This document shows, piece by piece, positions 18,497 to 26,897 of a DNA stretch of 64,000 nucleotides; position 1 is the first letter of the stretch; each line of letters opens with the position of its first letter. The stretch covers positions 62,001 to 126,000 of the forward strand of contig NZ_DATBTY010000006.1 in NCBI RefSeq assembly GCF_036516575.1. Direction: 5' to 3'. The translations under genes and the position numbers were made by a program. This DNA comes from Cerasibacillus sp036516575 (lineage in GTDB: Bacteria; Bacillota; Bacilli; Bacillales; Amphibacillaceae). A model generated the notes under the pieces. That model was not told the origin of the DNA, did no database searches, and saw only the letters and a program-made list of their open reading frames with translations.

Positions 18497-19033
18497 ATGT
18501 GGAAAAAATTACAAGCTCGAGTCATATTAATATTAAGTATTCTATTGGTATTAAGTAGTTGCGCCTTGATTGATGATGGTCAGGGCGATGTTCAAACTGA
18601 TGATGTCACGCCAATTTCGGAGTTAGCACATACAGACATTTTTAGAGAAGGTGCACTTGAACATATTTTAGAAGGAGAGTTAAATAAACGGGGACAAGCA
18701 GTCGGCTTTCATTATGATCAGTTACCTAGTAAAAAAGGCGAAATCATACAAAATACGAAAACACCACTTGATGAGAATGGCGTTTATGAAGCGGAAGTTG
18801 AAGTAGAAGGTGTTTTAAAACAAGCGAATCGTGGGAAGTCGTCATTTTTCCCTGACGCTTGGGATACACAAGATGTCGTCGATGCGATTAATGATGCATA
18901 TGAAAACCGCACCTTTATCTCAGGAAATACATATGAAGGTTTAACCGAAGAAGGCATGATTATTCGGATGTATTTAGATCAAAAGGAACGAATTATTTCT
19001 GCGTTTCCAGTTTATGAAGGTGGTGGGAAATAA
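18497..19033 (+). CDS. Lipoprotein with EndoU-type nuclease domain
   Basis: A 178-residue protein with a signal segment and lipobox LSSC, so the mature protein should be anchored outside the cell. The remainder fits the bacterial EndoU RNase fold. ALEHILEGE (H56) and VGFHYDQL (H72) supply the two expected catalytic histidines, a Lys occurs in LKQANRGKSS, and FFPDAW, TYEGLTEEGMIIRMY and ISAFPVY complete the pattern. The start is ATG 18497 with GAGGGAAG upstream. Its stop overlaps the ATG of the next gene (TAATG). This is a candidate contact-dependent toxin or an extracellular RNase. Confidence 0.72.
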   Translation: MWKKLQARVILILSILLVLSSCALIDDGQGDVQTDDVTPISELAHTDIFREGALEHILEGELNKRGQAVGFHYDQLPSKKGEIIQNTKTPLDENGVYEAEVEVEGVLKQANRGKSSFFPDAWDTQDVVDAINDAYENRTFISGNTYEGLTEEGMIIRMYLDQKERIISAFPVYEGGGK

Positions 19034-19407
19034 TGTGTCATTTTCGAACCGTCACATTAAAAAATGGAGCTCATGAAAGAAAGCGGCTTGTCATTGAATT
19101 TACGGACCCAAACCGAGCAATCATCGGTGAATTTTTAATGTCTGATAGTCAATTCGTTAATAAAGCAATCTACCGCGATGTGCTCGCTGTCTTAAACGGT
19201 GAAAAAGCGCATGTGACAACAAGTGGTAATCGATGCCATTTAGATATTAAGCCTAAGCAAACGGTGATAACCGATTTATATGCTGATATGTTTGCTGATG
19301 TTGATACGTATCCAACTTGTGAAATTGAGACACATGAATTAAAACAATTGATGGACATGTGGTTTAAAAAACTGGAAGAATTTAAGCGAGATATTGCTGA
19401 GGAATAA
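19033..19407 (+). CDS. Hypothetical protein, candidate immunity partner of EndoU lipoprotein
   Basis: A 124-residue soluble acidic protein without a signal peptide. Its ATG overlaps the stop of the EndoU gene by one base, which points to translational coupling. No family was recognised with certainty. The pairing, small size and cytoplasmic nature fit an immunity protein, which is an inference. A strong terminator follows, so the two genes end the transcript. Confidence 0.6.
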   Translation: MCHFRTVTLKNGAHERKRLVIEFTDPNRAIIGEFLMSDSQFVNKAIYRDVLAVLNGEKAHVTTSGNRCHLDIKPKQTVITDLYADMFADVDTYPTCEIETHELKQLMDMWFKKLEEFKRDIAEE

Positions 19408-19416
19408 ATTAGAGGA

Positions 19417-19444
19417 GACTAGTCGCAACGGCTAGTCTTTTTTA
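19417..19444 (+). terminator. Terminator after EndoU/partner pair
   Basis: GACTAG-tcgcaacgg-CTAGTC followed by seven T, 10 bases after the stop codon. Confidence 0.85.
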
Positions 19445-19522
19445 TTGAGGCGTAGATGCAACAAATGAATAAGTCTCTTCGTCATACGTATAGAGAGTAA
19501 ATTTTTTAGAGGAGGATTCCCT

Positions 19523-20779
19523 GTGAAAAGGTTGTTGATTATCTTGCTGTCGTGTCTCATTATGATAGGGTTGGGTTGTGGAAAGGAAAGCGAAGGAAAC
19601 AGCGCTTTAAAAATCGGAAGTGATGTAGAGTTTGGCGAAAATGATTATCAAAACATCACGACTGCCTCGAATACGTTTGGTTTTCAATTGCTAAATGAAA
19701 TTGAAGCTGAGCGAGATGAAAATATATTCATTTCACCGTTAAGTGCTTTTATGGCATTATCGATGGTTTATAATGGCGCTCTTGGTGAAACAAAAGAGGA
19801 AATGGCGAAAACATTACATGTGTCCGGCATATCCGTTGAACAATTAAACAAGGCGAATGCTTCATTAATGGCAAAATTATATGAACATACGACACAGGCT
19901 GAGCTACAGATTGCAAATTCACTTTGGTTAAATGAGGATTATCACTTTAAAGAAGCTTTTCAAACGAATAATGAAACGTATTTTAATGCTGAAATGAAAT
20001 ATTTTGATCTTGATGACCCACAAGCGCCGGAGAAAATAAATAAATGGGCGTCAGATAAAACAAACGAAAAAATTAAAGAAATTATCGAACCACCACTTCA
20101 CCGCGACTTAGTCAGTGTCATCATGAATGCGATTTATTTTCAAGGGGATTGGACATACCCATTTGAGAAAAGTATGACAGAAGATACTTCTTTTTATTTG
20201 TCTGATGGAACGACGTCGTCTGTATCGATGATGTCACTCAATGAGAAGCTCGAGTATATGGAAAATGATGTGTTTCAGGCGGTTAGGCTACCATATGGTG
20301 AGGATGATGATAGACAATTAACGATGAAAATATTTTTGCCTAAGGAAGATGTCGGGATTGCTGGGATGGAAAAGGAATGGACGGCTGACAACTGGAAAGC
20401 TTGGAATAATAGCTTTAACACGTCACAAGGGACGTTAAAACTTCCACGTTTTCAAGTAGAGTACGGAGTGGAATTAAAAGATGCACTAAAAAAGCTGGGC
20501 ATGTCATCAGCTTTTACTCGAGATGCCAATTTTAAAGACATGATCACAAGAGATGATATCCCGTTATGGATTCATAAAGTAACCCAAAAAACGTTTCTTG
20601 ATGTTAACGAAGAAGGAACCGAAGCGGCTGCGGTTACTAAAGTCGAAATGATTACTGAATCAGCTCTTGTAGATGAACCATTTGTGATGGAAGTGAATCG
20701 CCCGTTCTACGTTGTTATTGCTGATGAAGAGTTGGATGTTATCTTGTTTATGGGTAAAATTGTCAATCCAGAGTCATAG
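19523..20779 (+). CDS. Lipoprotein serpin (serine protease inhibitor)
   Basis: A 418-residue serpin. The signal segment ends in a lipobox-like GLGC. Serpin signatures are present: NIFISPLSAFMALSMVYNGALGET, NSLWLN, VIMNAIYFQGDW, the hinge NEEGTEAAAVT and the C-terminal VNRPFYVVIADEELDVILFMGKIVNP. The flexible hinge suggests it is inhibitory. Counting from the hinge Thr as P14, P1-P1' would be Glu-Ser in MITESAL; this is approximate. It starts at GTG 19523 after GGAGG. Serpins are uncommon in Bacillaceae; the target protease is unknown. Confidence 0.9.
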   Translation: MKRLLIILLSCLIMIGLGCGKESEGNSALKIGSDVEFGENDYQNITTASNTFGFQLLNEIEAERDENIFISPLSAFMALSMVYNGALGETKEEMAKTLHVSGISVEQLNKANASLMAKLYEHTTQAELQIANSLWLNEDYHFKEAFQTNNETYFNAEMKYFDLDDPQAPEKINKWASDKTNEKIKEIIEPPLHRDLVSVIMNAIYFQGDWTYPFEKSMTEDTSFYLSDGTTSSVSMMSLNEKLEYMENDVFQAVRLPYGEDDDRQLTMKIFLPKEDVGIAGMEKEWTADNWKAWNNSFNTSQGTLKLPRFQVEYGVELKDALKKLGMSSAFTRDANFKDMITRDDIPLWIHKVTQKTFLDVNEEGTEAAAVTKVEMITESALVDEPFVMEVNRPFYVVIADEELDVILFMGKIVNPES

Positions 20780-20850
20780 AAATGATCTGGTGTCTTGTAA
20801 ATAGAATTTGAAGGCGCCTTATTCTATCAAAGTGGACGAGGCCTTGAAAT

Positions 20851-21205
20851 GAGTGTCCAATGTGTAATAAGTCGGGTGAGTGGCAATTACTTATATGACA
20901 TTGGCGTGTTCAATGTGTAGTAACTAGAATGAATGCCGAGTACTTATATGATATTGGCGTGTTCAATGTGCAGTAACTAAAGTGAATGCCGAGTACTTAT
21001 ATAACATTGACGTGCTCAATGTGCAGTAACTAAAGTGAATGCCGAGTACTTATATAACATTGACGTACTCAATGTGCAGTAACTAAAGTGAATGCCGAAT
21101 ACTTATATAACATTGACGTGCTCAATGTGTAGTAACTAAAGTGAATGCCGAGTACTTATATGACATTGGCGTACTCAATGTGTTATAACTCGAGGCATTC
21201 ACACG
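20851..21205. repeat. 53-bp tandem repeat array with hairpin core
   Basis: Six units begin at 20888, 20941, 20994, 21047, 21100 and 21153, exactly 53 bp apart, with a decayed partial unit before them. Each unit starts with TACTTATAT, then carries the inverted repeat ACATTGA-5 nt-TCAATGT, then GTAACTAAAGTGAATGCC. No coding frame is supported. It occupies the gap between the serpin gene and the convergent VLRF1-type gene. A lone copy of the hairpin occurs at 13470. Confidence 0.93.
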
Positions 21206-21355
21206 CACTTGACTCACATTGCAATCGGAGAATTCTCCCATACTAACTAGTATATGATTGAAATGCTCAGTACCAGTAAACTATGCTCCACCAACAGAAC
21301 ACAGAATTATAGATCTGATCATGTAACTTTAGCGTCTAGCTTTATAAAGTAAAAA

Positions 21356-21383
21356 CAAGCGGAGAATCTAATTTCTCCGCTTG
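21356..21383 (-). terminator. Terminator of VLRF1-type gene
   Basis: CAAGCGGAGA and TCTCCGCTTG form a 10-bp stem; on the minus strand it is followed by a T run. Confidence 0.85.
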
Positions 21384-21419
21384 CACTGAACTAAAAGGAC
21401 TTTTCCCCCCCAATTTGTT

Positions 21420-22190
21420 TTATTTAGTTAAGAAATCCTGGGCAATATCATGTGCCGATTTACCGGTATAGTTTTGATTAATCACTTTGATGATATTTAA
21501 TCGTGGAAGATGAGCTTGCATGTCATTTGTTAATTCTGTTGGTCCGGCGAGATAAACATTCTTCCATGCAAACTCTTTTGCGTGTTTTTCAATTATTGGG
21601 ACAAGCCCTCTGAACCAGCGTGCTTGGTGTTCTTTTAAGCGTCGATCATATTTGTCACGGTGGTTTGCACTACTTGAAATGATGGCACCGAAAGCAATGC
21701 CTTTATAACGACGCCAATCTTCAGTGTTTAAATCAAATTCATAATGTGCCTCACCCATTACTTCAGCAAGTAATGTGTCGATTAAGGCAACGCGATCACG
21801 TTGAACTAAAATAATGCCTGTTCTCGGATATTTTTCAAAAAGATTATCTAATTGTTTCGTAACGGGTTCTTTTTCCCAGTGAAATTCATTATCTAACGGG
21901 ATTTGTGTTTGTTTGAGGAGTAACTCATCAGATGTCGCAAAACAAATCAGTCCATGTTTTAATTGACGTTGATGGTCAAAGATTGCTGTTTCTACTTTTT
22001 TCTGTATCGCTAGAAATGGTTTATGTTCATTAGGTTGTGAGGCTTTTACGTATTCGGAAATCCGTTTTATACCGTTTTTTAAGCGAATTTTCCAGTCCTC
22101 ACTGTTTGGATCTGTTTCGAGATAAATCGTTAATACAGGTCCATCGAGTTGTGATATTTTTTTTCTTAAGTCTTTCAATTCGAGTGCCAT
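21420..22190 (-). CDS. VLRF1/aeRF1-type peptidyl-tRNA release-factor-like protein
   Basis: A 256-residue cytoplasmic protein resembling the bacterial VLRF1 family, relatives of eukaryotic eRF1 and Vms1 proposed to release peptidyl-tRNA on damaged ribosomes. N-terminal LTIYLETDP, central FATSDELLLKQTQIPLDNEF and RTGIILVQRDRVALI, and C-terminal KNVYLAGPTELTNDMQAHLP fit an eRF1 domain 2/3-like layout. The start is ATG 22190 after AAAGGGG rather than the ATG at 22217. The gene stands alone with its own terminator. The family call is from memory and is moderate. Confidence 0.6.
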   Translation of the reverse strand: MALELKDLRKKISQLDGPVLTIYLETDPNSEDWKIRLKNGIKRISEYVKASQPNEHKPFLAIQKKVETAIFDHQRQLKHGLICFATSDELLLKQTQIPLDNEFHWEKEPVTKQLDNLFEKYPRTGIILVQRDRVALIDTLLAEVMGEAHYEFDLNTEDWRRYKGIAFGAIISSSANHRDKYDRRLKEHQARWFRGLVPIIEKHAKEFAWKNVYLAGPTELTNDMQAHLPRLNIIKVINQNYTGKSAHDIAQDFLTK

Positions 22191-22416
22191 AGATATCCCC
22201 TTTCTCTTTGTACTCAACTATAGTGTAGCATTGGAATAGGATACGTGACCAGGTGAAAACTGACAAATTTCCGAATAATTCGCGAAAAAGGTGGGACTGC
22301 TAAATAGCCTTTTAAACGTTTCAAGCATTTCTGGAAAGAAATCCCGGGGCAATAGCACATTTGAGCTAAAGGTGAATATAATGACATCGTAAAAATGATT
22401 AAGTAAATGGGGGAAA

Positions 22417-22695
22417 ATGATGCAACAGAATCAATATTGGGGATTTCCGGAACAACACGGACAATATTATCCATCTACAGTTCAGCCAAGGCACCAATGG
22501 TTTCGTCAGATTGTGATAGAGGATGCAATCGGTATAGCTAGACAACAAGTAGCTGGAGAGGTTGTAAAGGCGGAATTGGAGAGAGAGCAAGGAAGATTGT
22601 ATTATGAAGTTGATATTCTAGCCACGAATGGTAGGAAATATGAAGTGAAAATTGATGCAAATAATGGTGCTGTATTAGGTGTGGAATTAGATTAG
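22417..22695 (+). CDS. PepSY-domain small protein
   Basis: 92 residues. The last 60 fit a PepSY unit: IEDAIGIARQQVAGEVVKAELEREQGRLYYEVDILATNGRKYEVKIDANNGAVLGVELD pattern, residues about 33-92. The N-terminus is Gln/Tyr-rich and has no signal peptide, so a cytosolic or spore-associated role is possible. An ATG doublet at the start follows GGGGGAAA. It is divergent from the VLRF1-type gene. Confidence 0.75.
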   Translation: MMQQNQYWGFPEQHGQYYPSTVQPRHQWFRQIVIEDAIGIARQQVAGEVVKAELEREQGRLYYEVDILATNGRKYEVKIDANNGAVLGVELD

Positions 22696-22724
22696 AAGAC
22701 TTACCTAAATCTACCTCGAAAAAA

Positions 22725-22772
22725 AGAGGGTCCAATGAATCTTTTAGATGATTGGACGCTCTCTATTTTTTT
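22725..22772 (+). terminator. Terminator after PepSY gene
   Basis: AGAGGGTCCAAT pairs with ATTGGACGCTCT with one mismatch, followed by an eight-base T run. Confidence 0.85.
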
Positions 22773-22792
22773 ACTCCTCATACAGTCCAAAA

Positions 22793-22860
22793 GCGACTTA
22801 ATCTGTTTCCCAAGCGCCATATTTGGTCGCTATCCATCGTAAATGCGACCTAATCTCGCT
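22793..22860. repeat. Short 52-bp spaced direct repeat
   Basis: GCGACTTAATCT at 22793 and GCGACCTAATCT at 22845 are 52 bp apart, with a related GCGCCATATTTGGTCGC palindrome between them. This is the same period as the other intergenic arrays, in the gap between the PepSY gene and the ABC operon. Confidence 0.5.
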
Positions 22861-22917
22861 TTACATGCCCCCCCCAATCAATTCGCATTAACTGCTAATA
22901 TGCTTTATAATTACAAC

Positions 22918-23613
22918 TTATTCGGCAACAAACGTGTTTAAATTCCGATCTACTTTGGACAAATGTCCATTCCTTAGTTGATATGCGTCTTCGGTGTATT
23001 TGATTAGTTCTAAATTGTGTGTGACCATAACAATTGTTTTCTTATCTTGTCGGTGGATTTTTTGAAAAAGTTCCATCATGTTGTTGGCTGTATCCTCATC
23101 CAAATTTCCAGTCATTTCATCTGCTAAAATAATGTCAGGTTGACTCATAAGGGCACGGGCTATGGCAATTCGTTGTTGTTCTCCACCTGATAATTTAGCA
23201 GGGGTATGATGGCGACGATCTTTTAACCCAACTTGTTCTAATAAATGTTCCGCACGCTCAATCACCTCTTTATTTTTCTTAAATTGGAGGATAGGTAGCA
23301 TAATATTTTCAAGCGCTGTTAATCCCGGCAGTAATTGATACTGCTGGAAGATATAACTAATCTTGCGGTTACGTAGGCGATTCCGTTCTTTATTAGTTAG
23401 TTGATTCACATGAACACCATCAATGATGATTTCTCCAGAAGTCGGTTCATCAAGGAGACCTATCACTTGTAATAAGGTTGTTTTACCTGAGCCAGACGGA
23501 CCGATAATACTAACAAATTTTCCAGGGTCAATGGATAGTGTTATATTGTCTAAGATATGCACGGTTTCATTTCTAGACGTATAAGATTTGCTGATGGTTT
23601 TTAAGTTAATCAC
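22918..23613 (-). CDS. ABC transporter ATP-binding protein (MacB/LolD type)
   Basis: An ATPase of about 231 residues with Walker A GPSGSGKTT, Q-loop FQQYQLLPG, signature LSGGEQQRIAIARAL, Walker B ILADEMTGNLD and H-loop VTHN. It belongs to the group that partners FtsX-like permeases. AGAGG abuts the ATG at 23622, so GTG 23613 (8-base spacing) is preferred. It is the last gene of the peptide-permease-ATPase operon. Confidence 0.88.
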   Translation of the reverse strand: MINLKTISKSYTSRNETVHILDNITLSIDPGKFVSIIGPSGSGKTTLLQVIGLLDEPTSGEIIIDGVHVNQLTNKERNRLRNRKISYIFQQYQLLPGLTALENIMLPILQFKKNKEVIERAEHLLEQVGLKDRRHHTPAKLSGGEQQRIAIARALMSQPDIILADEMTGNLDEDTANNMMELFQKIHRQDKKTIVMVTHNLELIKYTEDAYQLRNGHLSKVDRNLNTFVAE

Positions 23614-23643
23614 TCGTTTCATCCTCTCTATTCAAACAAAAAT

Positions 23644-26238
23644 CTAGTGAAATTCACGTAAGCGATAACGATTAGAGCGGAGCAATAATGTTACGACACT
23701 AATTAACAGACTGACACCTAAACTAATAGCAATCAAAACAATGACATCTGTTATTTTTAAAACAACGGAATCACTAAATGATGTTAGAAATAGATAACCA
23801 CAAATTGCTCCGACAGAGACAGCCACACCACTAATAAAAAATTCCTCCAAAAGATACAAAAATGCCCAGCGTTTTGTTTCCCATCCCCAAGCCTTGTAAA
23901 GTTGAATTTCTCCGATTCTAGCTTCTGTTTGATTAATATGGATCGCAATATAACTAAATAACGCCAGAAGAATGCCGATGGTAAATAATAGCCACTGATG
24001 GGCTTGTAAACTTACATCTACTCTTTCACCGAGGAAAGTAAGCACTAACAATGCCGATGCTTGTTGTTTAGATAATAGAAACAGTGAAACATAGAGTAAA
24101 GTAGCGATGATAATCACTGCTTTTGTCATACTACGAATCGGATGACGAATCATGTTGCGAAAACTATATGACCATAATGTGTTACTCGGTCGCTGAGAAA
24201 GGATGGTCTTTTTCGTTTGGTTGGCACCCCGTAAATTTTTGTGACGATCCAAATGACGAATAACTGGAATAATGTAAAGACAAATCATCACGAATAAAGA
24301 AAGAAGTAGACTTCCTATCATAGCGACTAGCATTTGTATTGTGTCCCAGGCAGTGCCAATCGTAATATATAGAGTGATAAAGCAGATGGTGACTAAAAAT
24401 AAAATACCAATCGATTCAAAAATTAATGATTGAATAATTCTCCATTTCGACCACCCGAATGTGTACTGAATGGTCATATCTCTTTTTCGGTTTTCCGTGT
24501 AATTTCGATAGATGAGACTTAGACCAATTAATCCCATTGCAACGATAAATATGGTAAGTAGTAAGGTCGTTGAACTGACACGTTCTTCAATAACAAAGGA
24601 GGCGCCTTCTTCACTCCAACCTTCTAATAAATAACCGTAACCGGGAACACCATCAAAATCATCTAATAACACATGGACTTTACGGTCCGCACTGCCTAAC
24701 ATGATATCGACGTGTAGATTTGTTTCTTGGCGAATTATTTTGGCGATATGTTCGACTTTAGCCATGCTTTCAGGACTTCTCTCTCCGGCTCCTTCAACAA
24801 TGACACGAATAATGGAAATCGGTTTATCTCCGAGTAAATATTCAGCTGCTGCTAATGTTGTTATCGCATCAATACCGCCTGTATAATAACTGTCTTTATA
24901 TGGTGAACTTTGATAGATGTAGGGGGCAGCTAATTTAGTTCCCGTTGTATCATGTGTAACATAAACGTCCTCCGGTTGATAATAATCAGGAGAAACTGGC
25001 TTGTCGCTTGTTGTAAAATGATTCTCTATGCGTGTGGCATCAAAGCGACCGACAATGTCAAAACTAAAATGTTTACTTAAATTAACAGATTCAGCTTGCC
25101 GGTAATTAATTTGTTCCTTACGTGTGGATTGGGGTATGGCTTCAACAACAGGAATCCCATTTGTCAGCTCCTGATCTAGGTGTCTATATTGAAGTGGAGA
25201 AAAGTCTAAAATAGTACGTTGATTACTGAACCCAGGGTGACCTTCGTTATTTATAATCTTCCCGTTTTCCAGTTTTATCGAACCGATATTAAATAAATAT
25301 GCTCCACTAAAAGGATTGATATTGATATCAACTACTTTTTCACGTGGGCGTGATGCCAAATATTCTTTGCCACCTGCTTCAATTAAACGGTCCACATCTA
25401 AGTATTTCTCAGGAACGTCTATTTTATATATCGTTGATTGATAAAGCGTGTCATATGGTTGATTCAGTAAAATGAGTGGAATAATTGGAATGTCCTCTCG
25501 CCTTTGTATTGTGTGATGTCCATCAAAAAAATGCCCTTCAACGATGGCTTTGTCTAAATTTAATAGTTTAGCTTCTTCATCGGGATCAACGGCTACCATT
25601 GACCATGTACTACCATCTGTACGAAGAACGCTATTTGGAGGTTCGCTCGATAAATTCCATCGTCCCAATTCCCAAATGTCTTCAAAACGCTCAAATAAAT
25701 GTTCCTCTTCATTCGAAAGAAACTGCGAGTAAGAAAGGTCAGCTAAAAAGTCTGGGGTAATATCGCGATACCGGTTACCGTCAAATACTTTTGTAGACTC
25801 TTCTCTGTAATAAAATCCGAAATCTTTAATGCCAAAGTCAATACTTAGTCCTTCATTTTCTACATTTCCAATAAATGTTAGGGGTGCCGCAACTTCAACA
25901 CCATCAAGTGCTTTAATCCGTTCATATTGTTCAAGTGTGATCCCACTGTGATGCTGTGCCAAATCCCCTCTTCTTACTAAACCGTCTAACACAGTATTTG
26001 AGTTCTCGCCCGTTTCACGTAAGTTTATTTTATGAGCCATCTCTTCCGTCTTCGGCCTAATCAGTAAATCATAACCCGTTCGCCAGTTTTTCGTTAATTG
26101 CTCCGTCGCTTGTACTTTCATATGTTCAGATGTTTGGAATGTATAAATAAATGCGAGACCAATTAATACGAGAATAACGACAATAGATAGGGTTGATCGC
26201 CAATAATAAGTAACACTTTTTAAAATGACTTTAATCAT
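23644..26238 (-). CDS. FtsX-like ABC transporter permease, large
   Basis: About 864 residues: one N-terminal membrane segment, a roughly 500-residue extracytoplasmic region, then about seven membrane segments, two FtsX-type blocks near TTLLLTIFIVAMGLIGLSLIY and the C-terminus. It resembles MacB-like machines that work on extracellular or membrane-embedded peptides rather than importers. ATG 26238 (GGTGAT upstream) is favoured over ATG 26253. It is clearly paralogous to the permease at 33833: both have GYDLLIRP/TYDILIRP and SGITLEQY/GGITIDQW with VAAPL/IAAPV. The job is unknown; peptide export or immunity fits the upstream gene. Confidence 0.82.
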   Translation of the reverse strand: MIKVILKSVTYYWRSTLSIVVILVLIGLAFIYTFQTSEHMKVQATEQLTKNWRTGYDLLIRPKTEEMAHKINLRETGENSNTVLDGLVRRGDLAQHHSGITLEQYERIKALDGVEVAAPLTFIGNVENEGLSIDFGIKDFGFYYREESTKVFDGNRYRDITPDFLADLSYSQFLSNEEEHLFERFEDIWELGRWNLSSEPPNSVLRTDGSTWSMVAVDPDEEAKLLNLDKAIVEGHFFDGHHTIQRREDIPIIPLILLNQPYDTLYQSTIYKIDVPEKYLDVDRLIEAGGKEYLASRPREKVVDININPFSGAYLFNIGSIKLENGKIINNEGHPGFSNQRTILDFSPLQYRHLDQELTNGIPVVEAIPQSTRKEQINYRQAESVNLSKHFSFDIVGRFDATRIENHFTTSDKPVSPDYYQPEDVYVTHDTTGTKLAAPYIYQSSPYKDSYYTGGIDAITTLAAAEYLLGDKPISIIRVIVEGAGERSPESMAKVEHIAKIIRQETNLHVDIMLGSADRKVHVLLDDFDGVPGYGYLLEGWSEEGASFVIEERVSSTTLLLTIFIVAMGLIGLSLIYRNYTENRKRDMTIQYTFGWSKWRIIQSLIFESIGILFLVTICFITLYITIGTAWDTIQMLVAMIGSLLLSLFVMICLYIIPVIRHLDRHKNLRGANQTKKTILSQRPSNTLWSYSFRNMIRHPIRSMTKAVIIIATLLYVSLFLLSKQQASALLVLTFLGERVDVSLQAHQWLLFTIGILLALFSYIAIHINQTEARIGEIQLYKAWGWETKRWAFLYLLEEFFISGVAVSVGAICGYLFLTSFSDSVVLKITDVIVLIAISLGVSLLISVVTLLLRSNRYRLREFH

Positions 26239-26270
26239 AATATCACCATTCATTTTCCGTTATGTAAAAT

Positions 26271-26289
26271 GGGAAGGAGTCTCCTTCCC
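26271..26289 (-). terminator. Hairpin between peptide gene and permease gene
   Basis: GGGAAGGAG/CTCCTTCCC inverted repeat followed on the minus strand by ATTTTAC. The weak T tract suggests a partial terminator or mRNA-stabilising hairpin that would give more peptide transcript than transporter transcript. Confidence 0.55.
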
Positions 26290-26302
26290 AAGCTAATGAT
26301 TA

Positions 26303-26587
26303 TTAAATAGGGCAAGCATTAATAAAATAGTATTGCTTTTTATATTCCCACCCCTTATTAGGACAATATCTTTTAAGATACTCTGTGACTAATGTTCGGT
26401 TTCCATCAACGCATTCTCTTGTAGTGCGATATATTTCCCAACTTGAGCAACTTGCAAGGTCATAATGATTACTCGCACCTGTATTTGCGTGTGCTTGTTG
26501 TGGCTGTGTATCCATCGATGTAGCAAAACCAAACATTATTACAAGCGTTAACATTGTACTGCCCACTATTTTTTTCGCCTTTTTCAT
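26303..26587 (-). CDS. Secreted small Cys-containing peptide, bacteriocin-like
   Basis: 94 residues with a Sec signal peptide (KKAKK, hydrophobic core, then AHA). Cleavage would leave a mature peptide of about 59 residues with four Cys (in SCSSWE, RECVDG, RYCPNK and NACPI), able to form two disulfides, and rich in Tyr and Trp. It starts at ATG 26587 after AAAGGAGG. It heads an operon with an FtsX-type permease and ATPase, and a hairpin follows it. I do not recognise the family. A bacteriocin or signal peptide is inferred from context only. Confidence 0.7.
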   Translation of the reverse strand: MKKAKKIVGSTMLTLVIMFGFATSMDTQPQQAHANTGASNHYDLASCSSWEIYRTTRECVDGNRTLVTEYLKRYCPNKGWEYKKQYYFINACPI

Positions 26588-26897
26588 TATAAATCCTCCT
26601 TTCGTGAAGTATTTTCCGTATTATCTGAGATGTATAAAAATTATAACATATCCCTCTTAGAAAAACAATTGGAAAAGAGGGAATATTAATAGTGGATCTT
26701 GTTAACTAAAATATATCATGTTTATTCTTTGTGGTTGTATGTTTAATGTTTATTGATAACGTGATACAATTATTAATAATACCTTCTATCCATTTCATTT
26801 TTTAAACTCTTCATTTAAACTCTATTCTCGATTTTTGCTACTAATCTCCTATATACTTATCTCCAATTACAATAATTAAATAAGAAGGAGAATCCAT
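26588..26897. other. Divergent intergenic region, peptide operon / sbcDC
   Basis: About 310 AT-rich bases that must hold promoters for both directions. I see no riboswitch, terminator or clear operator here. Confidence 0.4.

Noticed and set aside
20851..21205. CRISPR array
   Set aside because: The units are contiguous 53-bp tandem copies without unique spacers between short identical repeats, and no cas gene is present.
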